64,000 nt of DNA from Ferrovibrio sp041906005 (GCF_041906005.1 NZ_JAYRJY010000002.1:124001-188000); one strand, 5' to 3'; positions 16,753-25,684 are shown, counted from the first letter of the stretch. Made by a program: numbers and translations. The notes: generated from the sequence alone by a model not told the origin.

Positions 16753-16913
16753 TCCGCACCGGACTCGAATATCTTCCGCATCTAATTTTTATGTTATAGT
16801 ATAACTATCTTATGCCATTCGGCTTTATTTTGCGACCGTTTCTCATTATTAATAGCCGAGTCCCCGGGCGGTAAGCCGCGCGCAGATGCGGCCACAATTG
16901 GAGTAATGCTTTG
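16753..16913 (+). promoter_or_regulatory. AT-rich promoter region of the exbB-tonB-imelysin operon
   Basis: This 161-nt gap is strikingly AT-rich against GC-rich neighbours. It holds a perfect 13-bp palindrome, GTTATAGTATAAC, at 16793-16805 and a second AT tract, CTCATTATTAATAG, near 16842-16855. A ribosome site GGAG at 16900-16903 precedes the exbB start. Iron-responsive repressors such as Fur, Irr or RirA bind AT-rich dyads of this general size, so an iron operator is the natural guess, but the motif is not an exact match to any consensus I know. Confidence 0.5.
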
Positions 16914-17600
16914 ATGAACCATGAATTTTCCTTCATGGCGATGGTCCTCAATGCGGATCCGATCGTCCAGATCGTGATGGCCATGCTGGTTATCACCTCG
17001 ATCGCCTGCTGGGCCATCATGATCGAGAAGCTGGCCAAGTTCGGCCGCGCCCGCCGCGCAGCAGCGGCTTTCGAGGCGGCAGTCAAGGCCGATGCCCTGC
17101 TGGCTTCGGGCGGCAAGACCGCGCTGGATGGCCTGCAAGGCGCCATCCTGGCGGCCGCGGCGCGCGAGAAGCGGGACGGGCAGGATATCGGCGAAAGCCG
17201 TCATGACTTCCGCGCTCGTCTGGAAATAGCGATGCGTCAGGCCATGGCGCAGCAATTGCGCCAGATCGAACCCGGCTTGCCGTTCCTGGCCACCGTGGGT
17301 TCGGCCGCGCCGTTCGTCGGCCTGTTCGGCACGGTGTGGGGCATCATGAACAGCTTCACGGCGATTGCCGGCTCGAACGACACCAGCCTGGCTGTCGTGG
17401 CGCCGGGTATTGCCGAAGCCCTGTTCGCCACGGCGCTCGGGCTGGTCGCCGCCATCCCGGCCGTGATCGCCTACAACAAGCTGAGCACCGACCTTGGCCG
17501 GCTGGCCCAGCGCTTCAATGCCGCGATTTCCGAAGCCGCGAGGCAGTTCGCCCGTGGCAGCGCTCATACGACGCGTAGCCACGCCGAAGCCGGTCAGTAG
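16914..17600 (+). CDS. exbB: ExbB/TolQ-family proton channel protein
   Basis: 228 residues from the ATG at 16914; an in-frame TTG three bases earlier is less likely. Three membrane segments lie near 18-40, 128-150 and 163-187, with the family signature LPFLATVGSAAPFVGLFGTVWGIM and VAPGIAEALFATALGLVAAIPAV. ExbB forms the pentameric proton channel that powers TonB. TolQ is similar in size, but the neighbouring tonB and iron genes, and the absence of tolA/tolB/pal, point to ExbB. First gene of a seven-gene run. Confidence 0.9.
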   Translation: MNHEFSFMAMVLNADPIVQIVMAMLVITSIACWAIMIEKLAKFGRARRAAAAFEAAVKADALLASGGKTALDGLQGAILAAAAREKRDGQDIGESRHDFRARLEIAMRQAMAQQLRQIEPGLPFLATVGSAAPFVGLFGTVWGIMNSFTAIAGSNDTSLAVVAPGIAEALFATALGLVAAIPAVIAYNKLSTDLGRLAQRFNAAISEAARQFARGSAHTTRSHAEAGQ

Positions 17601-17610
17601 GAGAAACGCA

Positions 17611-18084
17611 ATGGCGATTTCTCCCATAGGCGGTGGTGGTGGCGGCTTCGAGGCTGACGATTTCGGCAGCTACAAACCGCTGGCCGATATCAATGTGACG
17701 CCGTTTGTCGACGTCATGCTCGTGCTGCTGATCATCTTCATGGTGGCGGCGCCGCTGATGATGGTCGGCGTACCATTGCAATTGCCCAAGACCACCGCCA
17801 CCAAGGTAACGCCGCCCAAGGAGCCGCTGGTTATCAGCATGGACAAGGACGGAAAGCTGTTCATCCGCAAGGAGCCGGTGGAAGAGGGTGATCTGGTGCG
17901 GGTATTGAGCGAGATGCGTAATACTGAGGCCGACACCGTGGTCTATGTCCGCGGCGACAAGGCCCTGGAATATGGCCGCATCATGGATTTGATGAGCCTG
18001 GTTGGTCAGGCTGGCTACGGCAAAATTTCTCTGGTGGCCGAAGGCGCGACCAAGCCAGCCGCCGCCGGCGCACCAACGCGGTAA
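17611..18084 (+). CDS. exbD: ExbD/TolR-family protein
   Basis: 157 residues. One N-terminal membrane helix (about 32-51) carries the essential proton-path aspartate, D34, in INVTPFVDVMLVLLIIFMV. A periplasmic domain follows, ending in Ala/Pro-rich residues. The glycine run at residues 7-12 is an unusual cytoplasmic head. It partners ExbB in energising TonB. GGAGAAACGCA before the ATG supports the start, and it lies 10 nt after exbB and 6 nt before tonB. Confidence 0.9.
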   Translation: MAISPIGGGGGGFEADDFGSYKPLADINVTPFVDVMLVLLIIFMVAAPLMMVGVPLQLPKTTATKVTPPKEPLVISMDKDGKLFIRKEPVEEGDLVRVLSEMRNTEADTVVYVRGDKALEYGRIMDLMSLVGQAGYGKISLVAEGATKPAAAGAPTR

Positions 18085-18090
18085 GGGGCG

Positions 18091-18864
18091 ATGAAAACCC
18101 AGGTCTCGTCCTGGACAGTATCGGTGGCTGCCCATCTGGCCGTGGCATCCGCGCTGCTGTTCGGCGTGCCATTCTTCACCAAACCGATCGTGGCTGAAGA
18201 AAAGTTTCAGGGCGTGGAAGTGCTGTTGATGGCGAGTGCGCCCCCCATGGAAGTGCCGGCGCCGCCGCAGCCCGTCGTGGAGCATGTCCCACCGCCACCG
18301 CCGCCGGAACCGATCAAGGAACCGGAACCGATCACCTCGACTGCAATGGAGCCGGACGTCGACCCGGTGCCGCCGCCCAAGCCCAAGCCCAAGCCCGTGG
18401 CGCAGCGGCCGCTGAAGCCACAACCGCCCAAGCCACAGCCAGAACCGGTGAAAGCGCCGGTGGAACCGTCCGCGCCCGCGGCGGAACCGGCTCCGGCGCG
18501 GCCTCAGGTTGCCGCCGCGCCGCCGGCTCCGCCAGGCCCGGTGATGGCGGCACCCCGGGTGGCGGTGAACCCGAATGCCGAAGCCAGTTACTATGCCGCG
18601 TTGCTGGCATGGCTGGAACGGCACAAGGAATATCCGCGCCGGGCTCAGTTGCGCCGTATGGAAGGTGTTGCGCATCTGCGTTTCACCATCGATGGACAGG
18701 GTCGTGTCATTGCTCACCGCATCGAGCGGAGTACGGGGCATGATACGCTCGACGACGCCGTGGAGCGTATGATCGCCAAGGCATCGCCATTGCCACCGAT
18801 CCCGGCTGCATTGGGCAAGGACAGCCTCGATGTGGTTGTGCCAATCCAGTTTTTCCTGAAATGA
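18091..18864 (+). CDS. tonB: TonB-family energy transducer
   Basis: 257 residues. An N-terminal membrane anchor (about 8-27) is followed by a Pro/Lys/Glu/Val-rich spacer (about 50-150) able to span the periplasm, and a C-terminal TonB domain (about 170-257) with the family's YPRRAQLRRMEGVAHLRF and GRVIAHRIERSTGHDTLDDAV segments. It relays proton-motive energy from ExbBD to outer-membrane receptors. No receptor gene is adjacent, so it must serve one encoded elsewhere. The next gene's possible start overlaps the stop codon. Confidence 0.92.
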   Translation: MKTQVSSWTVSVAAHLAVASALLFGVPFFTKPIVAEEKFQGVEVLLMASAPPMEVPAPPQPVVEHVPPPPPPEPIKEPEPITSTAMEPDVDPVPPPKPKPKPVAQRPLKPQPPKPQPEPVKAPVEPSAPAAEPAPARPQVAAAPPAPPGPVMAAPRVAVNPNAEASYYAALLAWLERHKEYPRRAQLRRMEGVAHLRFTIDGQGRVIAHRIERSTGHDTLDDAVERMIAKASPLPPIPAALGKDSLDVVVPIQFFLK

Positions 18865-18887
18865 TTCCGTTTAGAGGACGTATTTCC

Positions 18888-20165
18888 ATGCATCGTCTAG
18901 CCGTCGCGCTTGCTTTCGTATTCGGATTGATTGCTGGCGGGAATGCCTCCGCCGCCAGTCAGGATGACATCAAGGCGGCAGTGCTGAAGACCTATGGCGA
19001 TATCGCCCAGGCGATTTTTGAGGACTCGCTGATCTCGGCGCGCAACCTGCAGAAGACCATATCTGCCCTGGTCGCGGCGCCATCTGAGGCCAACCTGAAG
19101 GCGGCGCGTGAAGCCTGGATTGCCGCGCGCGTGCCATACATGCAGAGCGAAGTATTCCGCTTTGGCAATGTGGTGGTCGATGAATGGGAAGGCCGCGTGA
19201 ATGCCTGGCCGCTCGATGAGGGGCTGATCGATTACGTAGATGCCGATCGTTACGGCGAGGAATCCGACGAGAACCCGCTCTATACCGCAAACGTGATCGC
19301 CAACAAGCAGATCAAGTTCGGCGGCAAGGTTCTGGATGCGACAAAGATCGACTGGAAGCTGCTGCGGAAACTGCATGAAGTTGGTGGTGTGGAAGCCAAT
19401 GTCGCAACCGGCTATCACGCCATCGAATTCCTGCTCTGGGGCCAGGATTTGAACGGTACGCGCCAGGGTGCGGGCAACCGGCCGTGGACCGATTATGCCA
19501 AACAGGGCTGCACCAACGGCAATTGCGACCGTCGCGCCCAGTATCTGGCGGTGGCGACCCAGATGCTGGTCGACGACCTGGCCTGGATGGCCAGGCAGTG
19601 GCAGGCTGATGGCTCGGCACGCAAGGCGCTGACCGAGAAAGGCCTGGATGCCGGTATCGGCGCGATCCTGACCGGTCTGGGCAGCCTGTCTTACGGCGAG
19701 CTGGCCGGCGAGCGCATGAAGCTTGGTCTGCTGCTGCATGATCCGGAGGAGGAGCAGGACTGTTTCTCCGACAACACCCACAATGCGCACTACTATGACG
19801 TGGCCGGCATGCTGAATGTCTATGGCGGCGAATACAAACGGATCAATGGCAGCCTGGTGAAGGGACAGGGCATGACGCATCTGGTGCGCGTGGTTGCCCC
19901 GGACCTGGATACCGAGATGCGCGGCAAGCTGAAGGCGACCATTGATGCCTTCAGCGCGATCAAGCAGCGTGCCGAAACCAGGGAGTCCTATGACCAGATG
20001 ATCGGCGAGGGTAACGCCGAGGGCAATGCGCTGGTGCAGGCCGGCATCGACCGGTTGACCGACCAGACAAAGACGCTGGAACGGGTGGTTGCCGCCCTGA
20101 AACTGAAGGCGACATTCGAAGGTTCGGACAGTCTCGATGCGCCCGATAAGGTCAGCAGGAAGTAA
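18888..20165 (+). CDS. Imelysin-family periplasmic protein (peptidase M75-like), iron-associated
   Basis: 425 residues from the ATG at 18888, which has GAGGACG about 8 nt upstream and yields a clean signal peptide (residues 1-22, cut after ASA). The in-frame ATG at 18861 would spoil it. The imelysin motif GxHxxE is GYHAIE at 175-180, followed by FLLWGQDLNG. Imelysins are two-domain helical bundle proteins tied to iron uptake (IrpA, EfeO and EfeM relatives). They act in the periplasm or at the outer membrane; protease activity is doubtful. It is the first of two imelysins flanking the diheme protein. Confidence 0.92.
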   Translation: MHRLAVALAFVFGLIAGGNASAASQDDIKAAVLKTYGDIAQAIFEDSLISARNLQKTISALVAAPSEANLKAAREAWIAARVPYMQSEVFRFGNVVVDEWEGRVNAWPLDEGLIDYVDADRYGEESDENPLYTANVIANKQIKFGGKVLDATKIDWKLLRKLHEVGGVEANVATGYHAIEFLLWGQDLNGTRQGAGNRPWTDYAKQGCTNGNCDRRAQYLAVATQMLVDDLAWMARQWQADGSARKALTEKGLDAGIGAILTGLGSLSYGELAGERMKLGLLLHDPEEEQDCFSDNTHNAHYYDVAGMLNVYGGEYKRINGSLVKGQGMTHLVRVVAPDLDTEMRGKLKATIDAFSAIKQRAETRESYDQMIGEGNAEGNALVQAGIDRLTDQTKTLERVVAALKLKATFEGSDSLDAPDKVSRK

Positions 20166-21591
20166 AGTCTGGGCGCTTGGCATTGCCGGATTGGCGGCAA
20201 TGCTGGCGCTGGCGGCCAAGGCGGGGGAGAACGGGTTGGCTGAGCGTTGGCCCGGTGGAGAAGCGACGGTTACCAAGCCGCTCAACAGCTCGATCTTTTC
20301 CTATCCTTCCGCCAACATGCGGTTCGAGCGCCAGCTCGATTTCAAGATCGGCGACGGAATCTTCCGCAAACTCTGGACCTCGTCGCCGAGTTCTACCACG
20401 TCATCGGACGGGCTCGGCCCGCTCTATAACGCGCGGTCCTGCCAGTCCTGCCATCTGAAGGATGGTCGCGGCCGACCGCCGGCAGATGGCGAAGCCGCGG
20501 TGTCGATGTTCCTGCGCCTCAGCATTCCGCCGCAAGGCGAGGCAGATCGGCAGGCACTGGAATCCTTTCTTCGCAATGTGACGCCAGAGCCAACCTACGG
20601 CACGCAGCTCCAGAACTTTTCCGTCCAGGGTCTGCTGGCCGAAGGCCGCATGGAAATTCGATACAGCGACGTGGAGGTGGCGCTTGCCGATGGCGAGGTC
20701 ATCACGCTGCGTAATCCACGCTATGGCATCGCCGATCTGAATTACGGGCCGCTGCATCCGCAAGCCATGATCTCGCCACGTGTGACGCCGCAAATGATTG
20801 GCCTTGGCTTGCTGGAGATGATCCCGGAAGCCGATATCCTGCGTCACGCCGATCCGGAGGATGCCGACCGCGATGGCATCGCGGGCCGACCCAATCAGGT
20901 ATGGAGCCATGCCCATGGCAGACCCATGCTTGGCCGTTTCGGTTGGAAGGCCGGCGCCGCCACGGTGGCCGATCAGACGGCGGAAGCCTTTGCCGGTGAT
21001 CTTGGTCTTTCCACGCCGCTGTTGCCCAAAGCCTCGCATGGCGAATGCACGGCGGAGCAGCGCGATTGCCGGAATGCGCCTACGGGCGCCGATCCAGATG
21101 GAGGCATCGAAGTGCCGCGCCAGATGTTTGACCTGACGGTATTCTATGCGCGCAATCTGGCTGTGCCGGCACGACGCAAACCTGATGATGCCGCAGTACG
21201 GCGTGGCCAGTCACTTTTTGCGGCAGCGGGCTGCGCGGGCTGCCACATCCCCAGCCATCAGACGGCAATAGACGCCGCCTATCCCGAACAATCGGGACAA
21301 ACCATCTGGCCGTATACCGACCTGCTGCTGCATGACATGGGCGAGGGGCTGGCGGATAATCGTCCGGAGGGTAGTGCCAGCGGCCGGCATTGGCGCACCG
21401 CGCCGCTCTGGGGCATTGGCCTGACCCGCATTGTCAGCGGTCATGATTTTCTGCTGCATGATGGCCGCGCCCGTGGCGTGCTGGAAGCCATCCTGTGGCA
21501 TGGTGGCGAGGCGCAGGCGGCGCGTGACCGCGTGGCAGCCATGAACCGACAGGAACGGGCCGATCTGCTGGCCTTTATCAATTCGCTGTAA
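20137..21591 (+). CDS. Diheme c-type oxidoreductase (DUF1111 family)
   Basis: 484 residues with an Arg-led signal sequence (about 1-30) and two CxxCH heme-attachment sites, CQSCH (102-106) and CAGCH (366-370). The GLGPLYNARSCQSCH and FGRFGWKAG-type segments are typical of DUF1111, a family distantly related to MauG/cytochrome c peroxidases and often labelled thiol oxidoreductase. It should sit in the periplasm and may change iron or ligand redox state. The ATG at 20137 lies within the 3' end of the first imelysin gene (29-nt overlap), implying coupling. Confidence 0.88.
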   Translation: MRPIRSAGSKVWALGIAGLAAMLALAAKAGENGLAERWPGGEATVTKPLNSSIFSYPSANMRFERQLDFKIGDGIFRKLWTSSPSSTTSSDGLGPLYNARSCQSCHLKDGRGRPPADGEAAVSMFLRLSIPPQGEADRQALESFLRNVTPEPTYGTQLQNFSVQGLLAEGRMEIRYSDVEVALADGEVITLRNPRYGIADLNYGPLHPQAMISPRVTPQMIGLGLLEMIPEADILRHADPEDADRDGIAGRPNQVWSHAHGRPMLGRFGWKAGAATVADQTAEAFAGDLGLSTPLLPKASHGECTAEQRDCRNAPTGADPDGGIEVPRQMFDLTVFYARNLAVPARRKPDDAAVRRGQSLFAAAGCAGCHIPSHQTAIDAAYPEQSGQTIWPYTDLLLHDMGEGLADNRPEGSASGRHWRTAPLWGIGLTRIVSGHDFLLHDGRARGVLEAILWHGGEAQAARDRVAAMNRQERADLLAFINSL

Positions 21592-21604
21592 CGCGGAGAC
21601 AGAT

Positions 21605-22687
21605 ATGCGTATTCCGGGCCTGATGATACTGTTGCCGCTTCTGGTCCTGCATGGCCCCGCCAAGGCGCTGGACATGAAGGATTACGATGCCCTCAACCGC
21701 GCGGCCGTCGATGGTCATGTACTGCCGCGCTACGATGCACTGGCGGCGGCTACCGCGAAGCTGGAACAGACGGCCAAGGCTTTCTGCGCGGCGCCCGCGG
21801 CGGACCGGCGGATCGAAATCCTACAGCAGGCCTATCACGATGCGGCCGATGCCTGGCAGGATATTCAGCATGTGCGGTTCGGTCCGGTTGACCTGTTTTT
21901 CCGCAGCCAGCGTTTTGCCTTCTGGCCCGATCCGCGCAACACCATCGGCAAGCAAATGTCCGAATTGCTGGCCAAGCATGCCGGTGGATCGCTGAATGCG
22001 GATACGCTCGGCCGTGGCAGCGTGGCGGTTCAGGGCTTGCCGGCAATGGAGCGCATGGCTTTTGGTGATGATGCGAAAAAGCTGCAGACGGGCCCGGATG
22101 CGGCTTTCCGCTGCGGTTATGTAACGGCGATTGCCGAGAATATGGCCGTCATGGCACGAGAGACGCGGCAGGAATGGCGCGAACCCGGCATAGGTTTTGC
22201 TGCGCAGATGCTGAAACCAGGGCAGGGTGCGGATCCGCGTTATCGCGATGCGCAGGAAGCCACGCTTGAACTGTTCAAGAGCCTTTACACAGCCATCGAA
22301 CTGGCCGCCGACCACAAGCTGGCGCGACCATTGGGCGCCTCGATCGACGATGCCCGACCGCGCCTGGCGGAATCCTGGCGCAGTGAGCGTTCGCTGCGCA
22401 ATATCCAGCGCAATCTGGCGGCTGCAGCCGATCTATATGCAACGGCCTTCGCGCCGAAGGTGCCGGATAAATCTTTGGATGCGGCCATCCGCGCGTCTTT
22501 TGCGCAGGCTCAGGCGTCGGCTGCGGCGTTGCCCATGCCGCTGGAGCACGCCGTGCAGGACATCGCCGCACGTAAGGCGGCCGAGAAACTGGCCGCCGAT
22601 ACGCTGGCATTGAAGGCCGTGGTGATGCAGCGCCTGCCAGAGGCATTGCAGATACCGGTTGGATTCAACGCGCTGGACGGTGACTGA
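21605..22687 (+). CDS. Second imelysin-family periplasmic protein, variant motif
   Basis: 360 residues with a signal peptide at 1-21 (cut near PAKA-LD). It is a shorter imelysin: the GxHxxE position reads GLPAME (144-149), so the His is Pro while the Glu is kept. The helical segment AYHDAADAWQDIQHVRFGPVD matches the family's first repeat. It begins 13 nt after the diheme gene behind GCGGAGAC, and ends 1 nt before the DUF1513 gene. It is probably a non-equivalent partner of the first imelysin rather than a redundant copy. Confidence 0.88.
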   Translation: MRIPGLMILLPLLVLHGPAKALDMKDYDALNRAAVDGHVLPRYDALAAATAKLEQTAKAFCAAPAADRRIEILQQAYHDAADAWQDIQHVRFGPVDLFFRSQRFAFWPDPRNTIGKQMSELLAKHAGGSLNADTLGRGSVAVQGLPAMERMAFGDDAKKLQTGPDAAFRCGYVTAIAENMAVMARETRQEWREPGIGFAAQMLKPGQGADPRYRDAQEATLELFKSLYTAIELAADHKLARPLGASIDDARPRLAESWRSERSLRNIQRNLAAAADLYATAFAPKVPDKSLDAAIRASFAQAQASAAALPMPLEHAVQDIAARKAAEKLAADTLALKAVVMQRLPEALQIPVGFNALDGD

Positions 22688-22688
22688 G

Positions 22689-23810
22689 ATGACGGCCAGC
22701 GTCTCGCGGCGAACAGCCATCGGATTCCTGGCGGCTTCGGCCTTGTTGCCAACGGGGATCGCCCAATCGCGTACTGTCAGGGCTAACACGGACCGGCTGT
22801 ATCTGAATGCCTATGGCAGCAAAAGCGGCTTCGGTGTTGCCGGTTTCGATGCGGCGGGCCATATCCGATACAGTCTCGCATTGCCGGGACGTGGACACAG
22901 CTTTGCGCGCAACCGCGATGTCGCCGTGGCATTTTCGCGCCGGCCGGGCGATTACGCCGTGGTGTTCGAAACATGGACGGGTAAGGAACGGCAACGCATT
23001 GCTGCTGCCGAGGATCGCAGTTTTTGCGGCCATGGCGCGTTCGCAGCCGATGGCCGCCTGCTGTTCGCGACCGAGGCTGTGGGTTCGACCGGCGAAGGCG
23101 TACTGGGCATCTATGCCGCGACAGACGGATATCGCCGGATAGGCGAATATCCGACTCATGGCCTGGATCCGCATGAAATCCGCCTGATGCCTGACGGTCG
23201 CACGCTGGCAGTCGCCAATGGCGGTATCCTCATGCTGGCCGATATGCCCAGGCTGAAACTGAACATCCCGGACATGGACCCGTCGCTGGTTTACCTGGAT
23301 GCGGCCACTGGCCGGCTGATCCGGCAGGTGCGGCCAGACCACGAGTTGCGGCAACTCAGCATCCGCCATATCGCCATCGACTGGCATGGCCGGGTCGCCA
23401 TAGCCATGCAGTATGAGGGGCCGGAAACCGATGAGGTGCCGCTGGTGGCCTGGCATGGCGGGCCGGAAGACCGGTCTGGCCTGCGGTTCCTGCCTATGCC
23501 GCCAGAGCAGCGCGTCGGTCTGAGACAGTATTGCGGCAGCGCGGCCATGGACGATGGCGGCCGGTTTCTGGCCGTGACGAGTCCGCGCGGCAATCGGATG
23601 CTGCTGTGGGACATGGCCGAGCAGCGCTATTTATCGGCGGCCGCGATGCCGGATGTCTGCGGCGTGGCGACGCTGGCGGATGGTGCGGGCTTCGTCGTCA
23701 GTAACGGTCTGGGCCGGATAGCGGCCTGGCCAATAGGCGGCGCCGTGACGGAGCTGTGCAGCATGGCTGGACAACAATGGGACAACCACACATTGGCTAT
23801 TGCTGCCTAA
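22689..23810 (+). CDS. DUF1513 protein, Tat-exported beta-propeller
   Basis: 373 residues from the ATG at 22689; the longer frame from 22659 runs inside the imelysin gene. The N-terminus has a twin-arginine signal, SRRTAIGFLAASALL, so it is probably exported folded. The rest shows WD/YVTN-like blade repeats, for example LDPHEIRLMPDGRTLAVANGG and GGRFLAVTSPRGNRMLLWD. DUF1513 genes commonly accompany imelysin and DUF1111 genes. Biochemical function is unknown; a folded cofactor-bearing propeller is possible. Last gene of the operon. Confidence 0.87.
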   Translation: MTASVSRRTAIGFLAASALLPTGIAQSRTVRANTDRLYLNAYGSKSGFGVAGFDAAGHIRYSLALPGRGHSFARNRDVAVAFSRRPGDYAVVFETWTGKERQRIAAAEDRSFCGHGAFAADGRLLFATEAVGSTGEGVLGIYAATDGYRRIGEYPTHGLDPHEIRLMPDGRTLAVANGGILMLADMPRLKLNIPDMDPSLVYLDAATGRLIRQVRPDHELRQLSIRHIAIDWHGRVAIAMQYEGPETDEVPLVAWHGGPEDRSGLRFLPMPPEQRVGLRQYCGSAAMDDGGRFLAVTSPRGNRMLLWDMAEQRYLSAAAMPDVCGVATLADGAGFVVSNGLGRIAAWPIGGAVTELCSMAGQQWDNHTLAIAA

Positions 23811-23850
23811 CTTATTGAAATAAATCCAGCTTTAATTTTCCATAATATAC

Positions 23851-23863
23851 ATTATCCGATAAT
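23851..23863. repeat. 13-bp palindrome downstream of the imelysin operon
   Basis: ATTATC-C-GATAAT is a perfect 6-1-6 palindrome in a small AT-rich stretch (23811-23875) between the DUF1513 stop and the convergent epimerase. The half-site GATAAT resembles the hexamer building block of Fur boxes, but in inverted order. There is no T-run, so it is not an obvious terminator. Confidence 0.4.
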
Positions 23864-23906
23864 CCGATATCCGGGATAGGTCGTCACAGGCTCCCTACCA
23901 TCGAGG

Positions 23907-24884
23907 TTATTCCAGGCTGAACCGGTATCGTGTGATCTGGCGATAGGTTTCGCCGGGGCGCAGCACGGCGCTGGGGAATGCCGGCTGGTTCGGGGCATCG
24001 GGAAAACGCTGCGGCTCCAGGCACAGGCCCGCCCGAGGACCATGCGGTCCGGCCTTCAGGTTCCGCCCGTCATAGACTTGCAGCGCCGGTTCGGTGGTTT
24101 CCAATGCCATTGCAATGCCGCTTCGCTCCCCGACCAGCCGGGCCACCCGACGCGGCACTGCCGGGGTGCCACCGGCAAGAACGAAGGCGTGGTCGTATGG
24201 ATAGTCGCCCACCGCGCGGGCTCGGCGGAAATCAAAGGGCGTTCCCGTCACGTCGGCAATCTCGCCAGTCGGAACCTTGCGTGAGTCAACCGGCAGATAG
24301 CGGTCGGCCTGAATTTCCAGCCGATGGCCGGCAATCTGGCCGCCGCTATCCAGGTTGAAATAGGAATGGGTGGCTAGATTGATGATGGTCGGCCGGTCGC
24401 AGGTCGCCTCAAGGCGGATCTCCAGCACGCCATCGGCCGGAATCCTGTAGGTGCAGGTGGCTGACAGGCTGCCGGGATAGCCCTCTTCCCTGTCCGCCGC
24501 GTCATAGGTCAGCGTGACGGCCTGAGGCGCGACATCCGCGAGCCGCCAGTTGCGCCGACCGAAGCCGCAGGCTCCACCATGCAGATGCGTGCCGCCGGCT
24601 TCATTGCATGTCAACTGATGGACGTTGCCATCCAGTTCAAAACGACCGCTGGCTATACGATTGGCAAAGCGGCCAGCAATCGCGCCCATATGCCCTGAGG
24701 AGCCGGCATAGTCTTCCAGCCGGTCGAGCGAAAGCACCATCGGTCGGTCGTTGAACCGCAGCGCACGGATGATCGCACCGAAGCTGAGGACCTCGACCGA
24801 AAGGTCACCACCCGTCAGGCGCGCCTGCTGAACAGGCTCTCCATCCGGCAGGGCGCCGAAAACTGAAACCGGTTCATGGTTCAT
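23907..24884 (-). CDS. galM: Aldose 1-epimerase (mutarotase)
   Basis: 325 residues from the ATG at 24884; an in-frame GTG at 24899 would overlap the ABC ATPase gene. It interconverts alpha and beta anomers of aldoses. Conserved sites are visible: NR in RFANRIASGRF, catalytic His in NLATHSYFNLD, the HLHGG segment and the catalytic Glu in GLCLEPQRFPDAPN. As last gene of the sugar-transport operon it would equilibrate imported sugar for the dehydrogenase encoded divergently. It starts 1 nt after the ABC ATPase stop. Confidence 0.92.
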   Translation of the reverse strand: MNHEPVSVFGALPDGEPVQQARLTGGDLSVEVLSFGAIIRALRFNDRPMVLSLDRLEDYAGSSGHMGAIAGRFANRIASGRFELDGNVHQLTCNEAGGTHLHGGACGFGRRNWRLADVAPQAVTLTYDAADREEGYPGSLSATCTYRIPADGVLEIRLEATCDRPTIINLATHSYFNLDSGGQIAGHRLEIQADRYLPVDSRKVPTGEIADVTGTPFDFRRARAVGDYPYDHAFVLAGGTPAVPRRVARLVGERSGIAMALETTEPALQVYDGRNLKAGPHGPRAGLCLEPQRFPDAPNQPAFPSAVLRPGETYRQITRYRFSLE

Positions 24885-24885
24885 G

Positions 24886-25668
24886 TCAGCGGGCCGCACC
24901 AGGACCGGGTATGGCGCCTGACGGGCATTTGCCTAGGATGATCATGCCCAGCACCTCATCCTTGGTCACATCGGCAACGCGGGCAGAACCGACCACCCGG
25001 CCGTTCTTCATCACGTAAAGCCGGTCGGCAAGGTCGAAGACGTCGTGGATATCATGGCTGATGAGGAAGATGCCGATCCCCTCATTCTTGAGCTGCAGCA
25101 CCAGGTCGGAAACCTGCTTTGTCTCGGCTGGGCCGAGAGCGGCGGTAGGCTCGTCCATGATCAGGATACGGGCATCGAAGTGGATCGCGCGCGCAATGGC
25201 CACCGACTGCCTCTGACCGCCTGACAATGCCCGCACCGGCTCCTTGAAGCGATAGAAATGTGGATTCAGCCGCGCCATCACTTTGCGCGTCTGGGCCTCC
25301 ATGGCGCCGTCGTCAAGCGTACCCCATCGCGTGAGAATCTCGCGCCCCAGAAACACGTTGGCGGCCGCATCGACGTTATCGGCCAACGCGAGAGTCTGGT
25401 AGATCGTTTCAATCCCGTATTTTTTGGCATCAGATGGATGATGAATCTGTGCATCCGCGCCATTGATGCAGATTTCGCCGGAATCCGGTCGATAGGCGCC
25501 CGACAGGATCTTGATCAGCGTGGACTTGCCGGCGCCGTTATGACCCAGCAGGCCGACCACTTCGCCTGGATGCAGGTCGATCGAAACACTGTCTACTGCC
25601 TTGATGCCGCCGAAGGCGATGGAGATGTCTTTCATCTCGACAAGGGGTGTTGCAGAGGAATTACTCAT
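24886..25668 (-). CDS. Sugar ABC transporter ATP-binding protein (single-domain)
   Basis: 260 residues with one nucleotide-binding domain: Walker A GHNGAGKST (near 40-48), signature LSGGQRQSVA, Walker B ILIMDEPTAA and H-loop LISHDIHD. Ribose/xylose-type importers usually have a double-length ATPase of about 500 residues; this one is half size, like FrcA-type fructose importers, and would act as a homodimer. It belongs with the permease and XylF-like binding protein upstream. All motifs look intact. Confidence 0.9.
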   Translation of the reverse strand: MSNSSATPLVEMKDISIAFGGIKAVDSVSIDLHPGEVVGLLGHNGAGKSTLIKILSGAYRPDSGEICINGADAQIHHPSDAKKYGIETIYQTLALADNVDAAANVFLGREILTRWGTLDDGAMEAQTRKVMARLNPHFYRFKEPVRALSGGQRQSVAIARAIHFDARILIMDEPTAALGPAETKQVSDLVLQLKNEGIGIFLISHDIHDVFDLADRLYVMKNGRVVGSARVADVTKDEVLGMIILGKCPSGAIPGPGAAR

Positions 25669-25684
25669 GAAGACCTCCCTGCCC

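Noticed and set aside
20137..20165. Frameshift or fusion between the first imelysin and the diheme gene
   Set aside because: Both reading frames are complete with their own ends and signal sequences; the 29-nt overlap is ordinary coupling.
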